64,000 bases of DNA from PALSA-1003 sp963791945 (GCA_963791945.1 CAWBUD010000002.1:1860001-1924000); one strand, 5' to 3'. Shown: positions 18,357 to 27,494, numbered from the stretch's first letter. Numbers and translations are program-made. Notes: a model not told the origin generated them from the sequence alone.

Positions 18357-18695
18357 ATGGCTGTACAAGGCGAGCGCTGCGAGCACGCGCGAAACATTCA
18401 AGCGGTCACGCCGCGGGCGAACGGCTGCGAGGAGTGCCTCGCGCTCGGGGCGCAGTGGAACGAGTTGCGCGTGTGTCTGGCTTGCGGGCACGTCGGCTGC
18501 TGCGAGGATTCGGCCCACGCTCACGCCCTGCAGCACTACAACGCCACGGGCCATCCGCTCATCGCCTCCTTGGAGCGCGGAGAGACCTGGGGCTGGTGCT
18601 ACGTCGACCGTCGCTACTTCGAGCTGCCGCCGCAATCGCGCCCCCGGCGGCGCTCCGCTCTGGCGGCCGCCTTGGCGCGTTTCCTTCGCCGATAG
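18357..18695 (+). CDS. UBP-type zinc-finger domain protein
   Basis: A 112-residue protein made almost entirely of a UBP-type (ZnF-UBP) zinc finger. Metal-binding residues are visible in CEHARNI, CEECLALG, CLACGHVGCCEDS and HAHALQHYNATGHPL. The aromatic pocket element WCYVDRRYF follows, and the C-terminus is arginine-rich. In eukaryotes the domain binds the C-terminus of ubiquitin. Bacterial single-domain members are common in Proteobacteria and Actinobacteria, but their partner is not established. It is probably in one operon with the SDR gene nine bases upstream. Confidence 0.85.
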   Translation: MAVQGERCEHARNIQAVTPRANGCEECLALGAQWNELRVCLACGHVGCCEDSAHAHALQHYNATGHPLIASLERGETWGWCYVDRRYFELPPQSRPRRRSALAAALARFLRR

Positions 18696-18820
18696 GACCG
18701 CCGTCGCAGCCAACGCCGAGTACCACAAGCAGGACGACGCGGCAGCGAAGATCTTGCGCGGCGCCATTGACCATGCACAATGGGGCCGGGCGACACCGGC
18801 GCCGATCTTGGAGAAGGCAA

Positions 18821-19573
18821 ATGAACATTGAGGATTCACCGGACCAAGGCCGTCGCGGATTCCTCGCGGCCGTCATGGCCGCGAGCGCGGGTCTCGCGAC
18901 GGGGTGGCCGCAGCTCGCTCGTTGCGAGGATGCGTCCAACGCGAGCCTCAAGATCGGCATCATCGGCTCCGGAAGGATCGGCGGCACGCTGGGCGAGCTG
19001 TGGGTGAAGGTCGGGTACCCGGTCATGTTCTCGTCGCTCGACCTGGACCACGACAAGGCCTTGGCCGCCAGTCTTGGCGCCGGAGCCCGGGCCGGGACGC
19101 CCGCCGAGGCGGCGGCGTTCGGCGACGTCCTGTTGATATCCGTCCCGTACAGCGCGCTGCCGCAGATCGGCCGCGATTACGCGCAGTCGATCAAGGGCAA
19201 GGTGGTTCTCGACACGTCCAACCCGGTGCAGTCTCGCGACGGCGAGATGGCGGTCGCGGCCCGCGCGAAGGGAACCGGCGCCGCATCGGCCGAGTTTCTT
19301 CCGGGCGCGCGTCTCGTGCGCGCATTCAACTCGGTCGGCTATACGTCGCTGCGCAGCGAAGCCCATCGCGCCGGGGACAAGGTCGCCATTCCGCTCGCCG
19401 CCGACGATGCCGCGGCGCTCCAGATCGCGAAGCGCTTGGTCGAGGCCGCCGGCTTCGAGCCGCTGGTCGTCGGCCCCTTGAGCAAGGCGAAGGAATTCGA
19501 TATCGGCACGCCGGTTTTCGGAAGGGCGTTGACGGCGTCCGAGCTGCGCAAGGGTCTCGGCATCGGTTCGTAG
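18821..19573 (+). CDS. Tat-exported NADPH-dependent F420 reductase-like protein
   Basis: A 250-residue protein with an N-terminal twin-arginine signal (RRGFLAAVMAASAGLATGW) followed by a Rossmann-fold domain of the NADP/F420 oxidoreductase family. The dinucleotide-binding motif is GIIGSGRIGGTLGELW near residue 45. The segment VVLDTSNP and the RLVRAFNSVGYTSL segment match the family. Export of such a dehydrogenase is unusual, since pyridine nucleotides are mainly cytoplasmic. GGAGAAGG precedes the ATG. The next gene starts four bases after its stop. Confidence 0.82.
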   Translation: MNIEDSPDQGRRGFLAAVMAASAGLATGWPQLARCEDASNASLKIGIIGSGRIGGTLGELWVKVGYPVMFSSLDLDHDKALAASLGAGARAGTPAEAAAFGDVLLISVPYSALPQIGRDYAQSIKGKVVLDTSNPVQSRDGEMAVAARAKGTGAASAEFLPGARLVRAFNSVGYTSLRSEAHRAGDKVAIPLAADDAAALQIAKRLVEAAGFEPLVVGPLSKAKEFDIGTPVFGRALTASELRKGLGIGS

Positions 19574-19576
19574 CCC

Positions 19577-20932
19577 ATGGGATCGGCCTCTTTCCGGCGG
19601 CTGCTGGACAGAGTCGTCGCCGTGCGCGCGGAAGAGGCCGCCGCCTTGTGCTGGTCGTTCGCCTATTTCTTCTGTCTGCTGGCTGGCTACTACGTACTCC
19701 GGCCGTTGCGCGACGAGATGGGCATCGCCGGGGGCGTGAAGAACCTGCAATGGATGTTCACCGCGACCTTCCTCCTCATGCTCGCCGCCGTTCCGCTGTT
19801 CGGCTGGGTCGTGGCGAGCCTGCCGCGACGGCGGTTCATTCCTCTCGTCTACCATTTCTTCGTCCTCAACATCGCGATCTTCTGGCTGCTGCTGACGGTC
19901 GGCGCCGCGCGGCAGGACGTGGCCCGGGTGTTCTTCGTCTGGATCAGCGTGTTCAACCTGTTCGCGGTGTCGGTGTTCTGGTCGTTCATGGCCGATCTGT
20001 ACACAAGCGAGCAAGGCAAGAGGCTGTTCGGCTTCATCGCCGCCGGCGGATCGGCTGGAGCGCTTCTCGGGCCCGCCGTGACCGTGGCGCTGGCGGTCCC
20101 GCTCGGCCCGGTCAACCTTCTCATCGTCGCGGGCGTACTGCTGGAAGTCGCCATCGTCTGCGCGCACCGGCTCGAATGGGCGGCGGCCGGGCTTAAGGCG
20201 AACGTCGTCGCGGAGTCCGGCGCGAAGCGCGCGCTCGCGAAAACGCCCGACGCGGGCGGGCTGGGCGGAGGCTGGCTCGCCGGTCTCGCGATGATCCTGC
20301 GCTCGCCCTACCTGGCGGGCATCGCGCTGTGGGTGTTTCTGCTCTCCATCGCCGGAACGTTTCTCTACTTCCAGCAGGCGAACATCGTTGCGGCGGCCTC
20401 GGACAATCCGGCGGTGCGCACCAGGATATTCGCGACGATCGATTTGGTCGTCGGAATCCTGACGATCGCCATCCAGTTCGTCGCGACGGGGCGGCTCATC
20501 GCCCGTTTCGGCGTCGGCCGCGCGGCGGCCTTCCTGCCGCTGGTGTTCGTCCTGGGCTTTCTCGTGCTGGCCTGGATGCCGTGGCTCGTCGTCGTGATCG
20601 CGTTTCAGGCCATACAGCGCACGGCCAACTTCGCCATCTCGAATCCGGCGCGGGAAGTCTTGTTTACCGTGCTTCGGCGCGAAGAGAAGTACAAGGCCAA
20701 GAACGTGATCGATATCGTCGTGTTCCGAGGCGCCGATGCGGTCGCGGGGTGGCTCTTCACCGCGCTGCGCGGTGTGGGTCTCGAGCTGTCGACGATCTCC
20801 CTCGCGACCGTACCGCTCGCCGCGGGCTGGCTGGTGCTCGCGCTCGCGCTCGGGCGGGCGCAGGAGGTGCGGGCGCGCGCATCGGAACAGCCGGCCGTCC
20901 CCGAGCCGCTTCCCGTCGCCAAAGGCGGTTGA
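19577..20932 (+). CDS. Multi-TM transporter, NTP/NDP exchange (ATP/ADP carrier-like) or MFS type
   Basis: A 451-residue inner-membrane protein with about twelve hydrophobic segments. The first block, FFCLLAGYYVLRPLRDEMG, is typical of bacterial proteins related to the plastid/Rickettsia ATP/ADP carriers and often annotated as MFS. The central cytoplasmic stretch around residues 200-225 is charged. The substrate in free-living bacteria is not known. It follows the Tat-exported F420-reductase-like gene by three bases and ends 20 bases before a convergent aldo/keto reductase gene. Confidence 0.78.
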   Translation: MGSASFRRLLDRVVAVRAEEAAALCWSFAYFFCLLAGYYVLRPLRDEMGIAGGVKNLQWMFTATFLLMLAAVPLFGWVVASLPRRRFIPLVYHFFVLNIAIFWLLLTVGAARQDVARVFFVWISVFNLFAVSVFWSFMADLYTSEQGKRLFGFIAAGGSAGALLGPAVTVALAVPLGPVNLLIVAGVLLEVAIVCAHRLEWAAAGLKANVVAESGAKRALAKTPDAGGLGGGWLAGLAMILRSPYLAGIALWVFLLSIAGTFLYFQQANIVAAASDNPAVRTRIFATIDLVVGILTIAIQFVATGRLIARFGVGRAAAFLPLVFVLGFLVLAWMPWLVVVIAFQAIQRTANFAISNPAREVLFTVLRREEKYKAKNVIDIVVFRGADAVAGWLFTALRGVGLELSTISLATVPLAAGWLVLALALGRAQEVRARASEQPAVPEPLPVAKGG

Positions 20933-20952
20933 CGACGCGCGAGCGGTACCGG

Positions 20953-21870
20953 TCAGCGCGGCAGCGCGGCCAGCATCTTCGCTCGCAACGCCGCGTCCGG
21001 ATAGCGCCCGAAGCCGGCCCGTACGTTGTCCGTCATGTGCTCCGGCCGGCCGGTCCCCGGAATGACGCACGTCACGCCGGGATGGGCGAGCACGAACTTG
21101 AGCAGGACCTGCGCCCAGCTCTCGCAGCCGATCTCGGCGGCCCACGGGGGCAGCGGCTTGGCGAGCAACGATTGCAGCAGGCCGCCTCCGCCGAACGGCC
21201 GATTGACGATCACGGCCACGCCGAGATCCGCGGCGAGCGGCAGGAGCCGCTCCTCCGCGGCGCGGTCGGCGAGCGAATAGTCGAGCTGAACGAAATCGGG
21301 TTTCTCCCCTCGCATCACCGATTCCAGCTCGGGATAGGCGCTGGACGTGTAGTGGGTGATCCCGATGTAGCGGAAGAGGCCTTCCTTCTTCCAGGCGCGG
21401 AGCGTCGCGAGCTGCGTGCGCCAATCGACGAGGTTGTGGACCTGCATCAGGTCGATCCGATGGTCACGCAAGAGCTCCATCGATCGCCTCATCTGGGCGA
21501 TGCCCGCGTCGCGTCCATTCGTCCACACCTTGGTCGCGATGAACGCCTGGTCGCGCGCGTTCATCGCCGCCAGCAGGTCGCCCACCACGGACTCCGCGGC
21601 ACCGTACATCGGCGAGGAATCGATGACCGAACCCCCATGGTCGAACAGGATCCGTAGGACTTCGCGCAGCCGGCCGCGCTCCTCCGCGCCCTGGCCGACG
21701 TCGAAGGTGCGCCACGTTCCGCAGCCGACGACGGGCAACGGCTCGCGCGTGGAGGGAATGGGACGCGCATGCATCCCTTCCGTCGCTGCCGGGTGTGCGC
21801 GCAGGATGGGCGATGCGGCCAACGTCGACGTCGCGCCCGCCATGAGGCGGAGGAATTCGGCCCGGGTCAT
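20953..21870 (-). CDS. Aldo/keto reductase
   Basis: A 305-residue aldo/keto reductase. Catalytic-tetrad elements visible are Asp and Tyr in VIDSSPMYGAAE, Lys in FIATKVW and His in DLMQVHN. The N-terminus MTRAEFLRLMAGATSTLAASP is hydrophobic and resembles an export signal, though it lacks the twin arginine. The ATG at 21870 is preferred over one 14 codons upstream. It stands alone, convergent with the transporter gene, and its substrate is unknown. Confidence 0.85.
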   Translation of the reverse strand: MTRAEFLRLMAGATSTLAASPILRAHPAATEGMHARPIPSTREPLPVVGCGTWRTFDVGQGAEERGRLREVLRILFDHGGSVIDSSPMYGAAESVVGDLLAAMNARDQAFIATKVWTNGRDAGIAQMRRSMELLRDHRIDLMQVHNLVDWRTQLATLRAWKKEGLFRYIGITHYTSSAYPELESVMRGEKPDFVQLDYSLADRAAEERLLPLAADLGVAVIVNRPFGGGGLLQSLLAKPLPPWAAEIGCESWAQVLLKFVLAHPGVTCVIPGTGRPEHMTDNVRAGFGRYPDAALRAKMLAALPR

Positions 21871-22827
21871 CGTGTTGAAATAGCCAACCCAACCCACGAA
21901 CTGCGCGACCAAGAGAGCGTATCACAGGGTCGGGCTCGCCGGGGTAGCGAGGATGGAGGTACTCCTTCAACGCAGGGGGCGCCCCTGCGCGTCCGGGCGC
22001 GATGACTCACCCGCGCATCACCGAGTTCCCTGTCATCCCCGAACGGCTGACGGAGATGAAGGACATGGTCCTGCGCCTCGACGCCCTCGGCGTCCGCAGA
22101 GAACGTCACGAGGTCGCTGGGCGCTCCAGTGAACTCGTTCAGGGTGCACTCACGCCAACAGCGGGCTCATCACCCGCCACCGCAAATCACCGCCGACGAT
22201 CGCAGGATCGACCAGCGTGATGTCGGATTCGAAGGTCGTTGGCTCGCGCGGCCGCAATCGCAAATTCGGCTAAGCCTCGCTCGCTATTTCGTAGAGCGCT
22301 CCTCCAAGCCCATGTCGACCTGCGGCAGTACCACGTTGTCGACGCTGATATCTTTTGAACGGCGAACGCAATCCGTACATCGCGTACGGGTTCGGGCTGG
22401 AATTCGGCGACGACTTCGACGATCCGTCGTCGCACAGCTTCATACTGGATCTGGCCTCGGAAGCATCCGGCGTGCCCGGGCTGAAATAGAATCGGCAGCG
22501 AAAACGGCGAAGCCATCTCCCAGCGGGACCGCGCTAACCGATGCGCCAGGGATGCTGCGACCGCCCGATACGCTCGACCAAACACGCCATCTGATTGTCA
22601 TGGCTCCCCGGGGTGGCGCGTTCGACACGAGTAGTGGCCTTCAAACGGCGCTTCCTCGGTTCGGCGCAGTGCGCTCCGTCTTTGGCGTATCGGTCCCGTT
22701 AGGCAGACGATGCCTGATATGCATTTAACGTTCTCTTTCGGCCAAAGCGGACATTGGCCTCCGGACCGTCAACAGCTCTCAATCAGCGATCCCCTGACCT
22801 GCGCTCGACCGGACGGGCCTTCCCGCG
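21871..22827 (+). other. About 950 bases without an intact gene; probable decayed coding sequence
   Basis: No reading frame here looks like an intact gene. Several short pieces look like former coding sequence. On the plus strand, 22355-22489 reads NGERNPYIAYGFGLEFGDDF and continues to a stop. On the minus strand near 22160-22245, a frame reads ESDITLVDPAIVGGDLRWRV and also ends at a stop. Frames change around both pieces. I do not recognise either family. The segment lies between an aldo/keto reductase gene and the end of the benzoate transporter operon. Confidence 0.5.
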
Positions 22828-23541
22828 TCAGACGCCCAGGTGCCGGTGCAGGAGCTCGGGCTGCGCCCGCAGCGCGGCGCTTTCGCCTTCGAACACGACC
22901 CGGCCCTTCACCAGGATCACGCAGCGGTTGGCGATCGCGGTCAGCGCGGCGTGGTTCTTGTCGACGATGAGGGTGGCGATCCCGTTCTCGCGTATTTCGC
23001 CGATGATGCGCCAGATCTCGCGGGCGATCTGCGGCGCGAGCCCTTCGGTCGCCTCGTCGAGGATCAGCAGGTCCGGGTTGGTCATGAGCGCGCGGCCGAT
23101 GGTGAGCATCTGCTGCTCGCCGCCCGAGAGCCGCCAGCCACCGTTGCCGCACCGGGCGGCGAGGCGCGGGAACGTCGCGAGCACGCGCTCGTAGGTCCAG
23201 TCGCGCCGCCCGTCGGGCCCGGCGCGCGCCGCCATCACGAGGTTCTCCCGCACGGTCAGGTTCGGGAATATCCCGCGGCCCTCCGGCACGTAAGCAATCC
23301 CCTGGCGCGCGATGAGGTAGGGCTCGGCGCCGGTCATCGGCGTCCCGCAGACCCAGACCTCGCCGTGGCGCGGCTTCACAAGCCCGAGCATGCTGCGGAT
23401 CAGCGTGCTCTTTCCCATGCCGTTCCTGCCCATGAGTGCGACGGTCTCGCCGCGGTCGATGCGGAAATCGATGCCATGCAGGACGTGGCTCGCGGCATAG
23501 TAAGCGTGCAGCTCGCGCGCCTCGAGCAGCGCTTCGCTCAC
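22828..23541 (-). CDS. livF: ABC transporter ATP-binding protein LivF-like (benzoate operon)
   Basis: A 237-residue ATPase with Walker A GRNGMGKST, signature LSGGEQQML and Walker B LLILDEATEGL. It starts at a GTG (23541). It is the last gene of the minus-strand operon that begins with the DUF4863 gene and benzoate-CoA ligase, so the transporter probably brings in benzoate or a related acid. The gap to the livG-like gene is 22 bases. Confidence 0.93.
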   Translation of the reverse strand: MSEALLEARELHAYYAASHVLHGIDFRIDRGETVALMGRNGMGKSTLIRSMLGLVKPRHGEVWVCGTPMTGAEPYLIARQGIAYVPEGRGIFPNLTVRENLVMAARAGPDGRRDWTYERVLATFPRLAARCGNGGWRLSGGEQQMLTIGRALMTNPDLLILDEATEGLAPQIAREIWRIIGEIRENGIATLIVDKNHAALTAIANRCVILVKGRVVFEGESAALRAQPELLHRHLGV

Positions 23542-23563
23542 GGCAGCCCCGGCGCGATTCCGA

Positions 23564-24328
23564 TCATGCAGCCCCCGCGGCCGAACCGTCGCCGAGATAA
23601 GCCTGCAGGACGGCCTCGCTCGCCCGGATCTGCGCCGGCGGCCCGCTCTCGAGCACCTGTCCGTTGACCATCACGGTGATGGTGTCGGCCAGCGCGAACA
23701 CCGCGTCCATGTCGTGCTCGACCAGCAGGATCGCGTGGTCCGGCGCGAGCTTCCTCAACAGCTCGACCATTCGTCCGGCCTCCTCCGCACCCATGCCGGC
23801 GAGCGGCTCGTCCAGCAACAGCACTTCCGGGCTGGTGGCGAGCACCATCGCGATCTCCAGCTGCCGTTGCTCGCCGTGCGAAAGCGTCGCGGCGACGCGG
23901 TTGCCGCGCCCGTCCAACTCCGCTGCCTGAAGCGCTCGCCGCGCGGCATCGCAGACCGGCGCGTAGTCGAGCGCGTCGGCCAGGATGTGGAGCGTGCGCG
24001 GAGCACGCGATTGCGCGGCAATCCGGCAGTTCTCGAACGCGGTAAAGCCGGGGAAGATGTTGGTCTTCTGGTAACTGCGGCCGATGCCGATACGCGAGCG
24101 ACGGTCGGGGCTCAGGCGCGTGATGTCCTCGCCGCGGTATCGAATCGTGCCCGCCGACGCGGACAGCTCGCCCGACAGCAAGTTGATCAGCGTCGTCTTG
24201 CCGGCGCCGTTGGGACCCAGCAATGCATGCAAGCGTCCGCGGTGGAGCTCGATCGTGACATTGCCGGCAGCCATCAAGCCGCCGAAACGGCGGGACAATC
24301 CCTGAGTGGCAAGAACCGGCTCACTCAT
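23564..24328 (-). CDS. livG: ABC transporter ATP-binding protein LivG-like (benzoate operon)
   Basis: A 254-residue ATPase with Walker A GPNGAGKTT, the LivG-type GIGRSYQKTNIFPGFTAFEN block, signature-region LSHGEQRQLEIAM and Walker B LLLDEPLAGMG. Its ATG overlaps the end of the livM-like gene by eight bases. It would couple ATP hydrolysis to substrate import with the livF-like partner. Confidence 0.93.
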   Translation of the reverse strand: MSEPVLATQGLSRRFGGLMAAGNVTIELHRGRLHALLGPNGAGKTTLINLLSGELSASAGTIRYRGEDITRLSPDRRSRIGIGRSYQKTNIFPGFTAFENCRIAAQSRAPRTLHILADALDYAPVCDAARRALQAAELDGRGNRVAATLSHGEQRQLEIAMVLATSPEVLLLDEPLAGMGAEEAGRMVELLRKLAPDHAILLVEHDMDAVFALADTITVMVNGQVLESGPPAQIRASEAVLQAYLGDGSAAGAA

Positions 24329-25283
24329 CGCCCGGCTCGCCGATGAGCGTGCGTTCGAAGCGCTTCACCACGCTTGCCAGCCCGCCGGGCAGGAAGACCA
24401 CAAGCAGGATGATCGTCCCGCCGAGCAGCAGCTGCCAGTGGGTCGTTATCGAAGAAAAAATCTCCTGCAAGGCGACGAACGCAAACGCGCCCACCACCGC
24501 GCCGTAGAGGCTTCCAAGCCCCCCCAGGATCAGCATCAGCAGCACGTTGCCCGACTGGTGCCACGACAGGAGCTCGGGATTGACGAAACCGAACTGCATC
24601 GCGGAGAAGTAGCCCGCGAGCCCGGCCAGGGCGCCGGCGATCGCGAAGCTCGCGAGCTTGTAGCGATACACCGGAAAGCCGAGCGAGCGCATCCGCTGCT
24701 CGTTGCTGCGCACGCCCTGCAGCGCCCGGCCGAACGCCGAACGCAGGAGCAGCCTCAGGAAGATGAACACCAGCAGCATCGCCGCGAAGACGACGTAATA
24801 GACGTGCGTCGCGTTGGCGAGATCGAACGGAGTGAAACCGCCGATCGTGGCGACCGGTTTGAAGTTCATGCTGATGCCGTCCGACCCGCGCCCGAATTTC
24901 GTGTCGTGGAACACGAAGTAGAACATCTGGGCAAAGGCGAGCGTCACCATGATGAAATAGATACCCTTGACCCGCACGACGAACGCCCCGACGACGAGCG
25001 CGGAGAGCCCGGCGAGGGCGATGGCCAGAGGCAGTGTCAGCCAGACGTTGGCGGCCTCGTACCTCGGCGCGAGCAGTCCGAGCGTGTAGGCGCCCACGCC
25101 GAAGAATGCCGCGTGGCCGAACGAAACGAGCCCGGTATAGCCGACCAGGAGGTCGAGCGACAGGGCGAAGATCGCGAGGATCATCACCTTGGTCACGAGC
25201 TCGGTGTAGAACGCCGAGCCGGCGAGCGGAAACGCCGCGAGCACGGTGAGCGCCGCCAGGAGCGCGATCGTCCTGCGCGTCAA
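24321..25283 (-). CDS. livM: ABC transporter permease LivM-like (benzoate operon)
   Basis: A 320-residue polytopic permease with the LivM block LDLLVGYTGLVSFGHAAFFGVGAYTLGLL and the cytoplasmic EAA-like segment FGRALQGVRSNEQRMRSLG. It starts at TTG (25283) with GGAGG seven bases upstream. The end overlaps the livG-like gene. It pairs with the livH-like permease encoded 51 bases upstream. Confidence 0.92.
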   Translation of the reverse strand: MTRRTIALLAALTVLAAFPLAGSAFYTELVTKVMILAIFALSLDLLVGYTGLVSFGHAAFFGVGAYTLGLLAPRYEAANVWLTLPLAIALAGLSALVVGAFVVRVKGIYFIMVTLAFAQMFYFVFHDTKFGRGSDGISMNFKPVATIGGFTPFDLANATHVYYVVFAAMLLVFIFLRLLLRSAFGRALQGVRSNEQRMRSLGFPVYRYKLASFAIAGALAGLAGYFSAMQFGFVNPELLSWHQSGNVLLMLILGGLGSLYGAVVGAFAFVALQEIFSSITTHWQLLLGGTIILLVVFLPGGLASVVKRFERTLIGEPGDE

Positions 25284-25334
25284 GCGCGCGCCTCCGGCGC
25301 GAGACCGCAGACAACAAGCGAGGCTCGATCGTCT

Positions 25335-26201
25335 CTACACACGGCGGAACAATCCTTCCGGCCGCCACAGCAGGATCGCCGCCATCAGCAGATAGACGAT
25401 CACGCCGGCAGCTTCGGGAATGAGCACCTTGCCGAAGGTATCGGCCAGCCCGATCAGCAGCGCCGCGACCAGCGCGCCCCATACCGAACCGATCCCGCCG
25501 ATGACGACGACGACGAAGCAGATGATCAGAACGCCGGTGCCCATGCCGGGATAGACCGACGACACCGGCGCCGCCAGCATCCCGGCGAACGCCGCGAGAG
25601 CGACGCCCAGCGCGAACACCAGCCGGTAAACGAGATTGATGTTGAGGCCGAGCGACTGCACCATCTCCCGATTGGACGAGCCGGCACGGATCATCATGCC
25701 GAGCCGCGTCTTCGCGATCAACAGGTAGAGCAGGACCGCGAGCGCGATGCAAACCGCCGACATGAGGAGCCGGTAGACCGGGTAGGAGAGCGTCTCCGTG
25801 AGCGGGATCGACCAGTTGAAGATGTCCGGAACGGCGACCCCGTGCACGTCATTGCCGACGATGAGGCTGCGCAGCTCCTCGAACACCAGGATGAGCCCGT
25901 AGGTGAGCAGCACCTGCTCCAGGTGGTCGCGCTTGTACAGACGCGAGAACAGCGCCCACTCGAGAAATACGCCTAGGACCACCGACAGCACGATGCCCAG
26001 CACGATCGCGATCAGCAGGCTGCCGGTCAGCGAGGACAGCGAGAAGGCCATGTACGCGCCGATCATGTAGAAGCTGCCATGGGCGAGGTTGATGATGCCC
26101 ATGATCCCGAAGATCAGCGTCAGGCCCGACGCGACCAGAAACAGCAGCAACCCGTATTGAACCCCGTTCAGGAGCTGAATTGCGAACGAATAGACGTCCA
26201 T
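25335..26201 (-). CDS. livH: ABC transporter permease LivH-like (benzoate operon)
   Basis: A 288-residue permease with the LivH opening LLNGVQYGLLLFLVASGLTL and INLAHGSFYMIGAY, and the C-terminal GGIGSVWGALVAALLIGLAD. The ATG at 26201 is preferred over an in-frame start 11 codons upstream, whose extra residues are basic and atypical. A strong hairpin at 26236-26261 separates it from the binding-protein gene and probably lowers expression of the membrane and ATPase genes relative to the binding protein. Confidence 0.92.
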   Translation of the reverse strand: MDVYSFAIQLLNGVQYGLLLFLVASGLTLIFGIMGIINLAHGSFYMIGAYMAFSLSSLTGSLLIAIVLGIVLSVVLGVFLEWALFSRLYKRDHLEQVLLTYGLILVFEELRSLIVGNDVHGVAVPDIFNWSIPLTETLSYPVYRLLMSAVCIALAVLLYLLIAKTRLGMMIRAGSSNREMVQSLGLNINLVYRLVFALGVALAAFAGMLAAPVSSVYPGMGTGVLIICFVVVVIGGIGSVWGALVAALLIGLADTFGKVLIPEAAGVIVYLLMAAILLWRPEGLFRRV

Positions 26202-26235
26202 CGAGCGCCGCCGGCGGCCCCCCAAGAAACGCAAA

Positions 26236-26261
26236 GCGGGCAGGCACCTCGGCCTGCCCGC
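26236..26261 (-). terminator. Hairpin between binding-protein and permease genes, likely partial terminator
   Basis: A perfect 10-base-pair stem (arms 26236-26245 and 26252-26261, six-base loop, almost all G-C) lies just after the binding-protein stop. On the minus strand it is followed by a T-rich stretch, TTTGCGTTTCTT. Such hairpins after the binding-protein gene often act as attenuators or as 3' mRNA stabilisers, giving more binding protein than permease. Confidence 0.7.
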
Positions 26262-26279
26262 GCGGAATCTTACAACTTC

Positions 26280-27494
26280 TTAGAGTTTGCAGCCGCGCGG
26301 AGGATCGGTGATGTCCTTGACCGCAACGGAAATCACCTTGTTTTCCTTTCCCTCGACCTTGCGCAGATAGATGTTGTGGATCGGATTGTGCGACCTGCTG
26401 AGCGACAGCGGTCCGCGCGGACTGTCGAGCTTCGCGGTCTCCATGGCCTTGACCAGCTCGGCTCGCTTGCTCGTGTCGCCCTTCACCGCGTTCATCCCGG
26501 CGATGAGCAGTTGCGCGGCATCGTAGCCCTGCACCGCGTAGACGTCTGGCGCCGCCCCATACGTCTTCATGTACGCTGAGCGGAACGCATTGTTCTTCGG
26601 GATGTTGAGGCCGTCGCCGTAGTGCAGCGTGGTGAGCAGTCCCTGCGCCGACTCGCCCTGCGCGTCGAGCGTGCCGTCGGTAAGGAAGCCGGGTCCGACG
26701 AGCTGGATCGTCTTGTTGAGGCCGGCGGCCGCGTAGTCCTTGACGAACTTCACCGCGCCGCCGCCGGCGAAGAACACGTAGACGACGTCGGGCTTGAGCG
26801 CCGCGATCTCGGTCAGATAGGACTGGAACTCGACCTGCGGAAATGGCAGGAACATCTCCTTGATGACCTTGCCGCCGCCCGCCTCGAAGGCTTCCTTGAA
26901 GCCGCCGGTCGACTCCTTGCCCGCGGCGTAATCCCACGTGAAGGTGACCGCGGTTTTCTTCGTCTGCTCGGCCATCACCTTGCCCATCGCGATGCCGAGC
27001 TGCGAGTTCGAGAATGACGTGCGGAAGATGTTGGGTGCGCACAGCGGCCCGGTGATGTCATCGGCGCCGGCGTTGGGGATGATGAGAAGCGTGTTGGTGT
27101 CGCGCGCGACCTTGGCCATGGCCAGCGCAACGCCCGAATGGACGGTTCCGACGAGGACATCGACCTGATCGCGCTTGATCAGCTTGTTCGCGTTCTCGGG
27201 CGCCTTGGCCGGATCGGACTCGTCGTCGACCGTGAAGTACTCGATCTCGCGTCCGCCCACCTTGCCGCCGTTCTCCGCGATCGCCAGCTTGAAGGCATTG
27301 GTGATCGAGGTTCCCAGGGCCGCATACGTCCCGGTGTAGGGGAGCATCAGTCCGACCTTGAGCTTGCCCTGCTGCGCCTGCGCGGGCTCCGCGGCGAGCA
27401 TGGCTCCGGCGGTCGCGACCAGCGATAACGCGAGGACGCTCAGAACCCGCCGCCGCATGCTGTTGCACCTCGAACCGTACTGCGTCTCTCTCAT
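26280..27494 (-). CDS. Periplasmic substrate-binding protein, LivK-like (benzoate operon)
   Basis: A 404-residue type 1 periplasmic binding protein with a signal peptide ending near AEPAQAQQ, then LKVGLMLPYTGTYAALG. The ATG at 27494 follows GGAGG by nine bases and is preferred; an ATG at 27458 would give a shorter, more usual signal peptide. It is 70 bases downstream of the benzoate-CoA ligase gene on the same strand, which suggests that the ligand is benzoate or a close relative. A hairpin follows its stop. Confidence 0.9.
   Translation of the reverse strand: MRETQYGSRCNSMRRRVLSVLALSLVATAGAMLAAEPAQAQQGKLKVGLMLPYTGTYAALGTSITNAFKLAIAENGGKVGGREIEYFTVDDESDPAKAPENANKLIKRDQVDVLVGTVHSGVALAMAKVARDTNTLLIIPNAGADDITGPLCAPNIFRTSFSNSQLGIAMGKVMAEQTKKTAVTFTWDYAAGKESTGGFKEAFEAGGGKVIKEMFLPFPQVEFQSYLTEIAALKPDVVYVFFAGGGAVKFVKDYAAAGLNKTIQLVGPGFLTDGTLDAQGESAQGLLTTLHYGDGLNIPKNNAFRSAYMKTYGAAPDVYAVQGYDAAQLLIAGMNAVKGDTSKRAELVKAMETAKLDSPRGPLSLSRSHNPIHNIYLRKVEGKENKVISVAVKDITDPPRGCKL

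Noticed and set aside
18836..21424. Long open frame of 862 codons on the minus strand over the F420-reductase-like and transporter genes
   Set aside because: The plus-strand genes have clear families and start sites, while this frame has only low-complexity arginine/aspartate-rich sequence.
22129..22728. A 199-codon plus-strand frame in the gene-poor segment
   Set aside because: Composition is serine/arginine-rich without domain features, there is no ribosome binding site, and better coding-like pieces lie in other frames.
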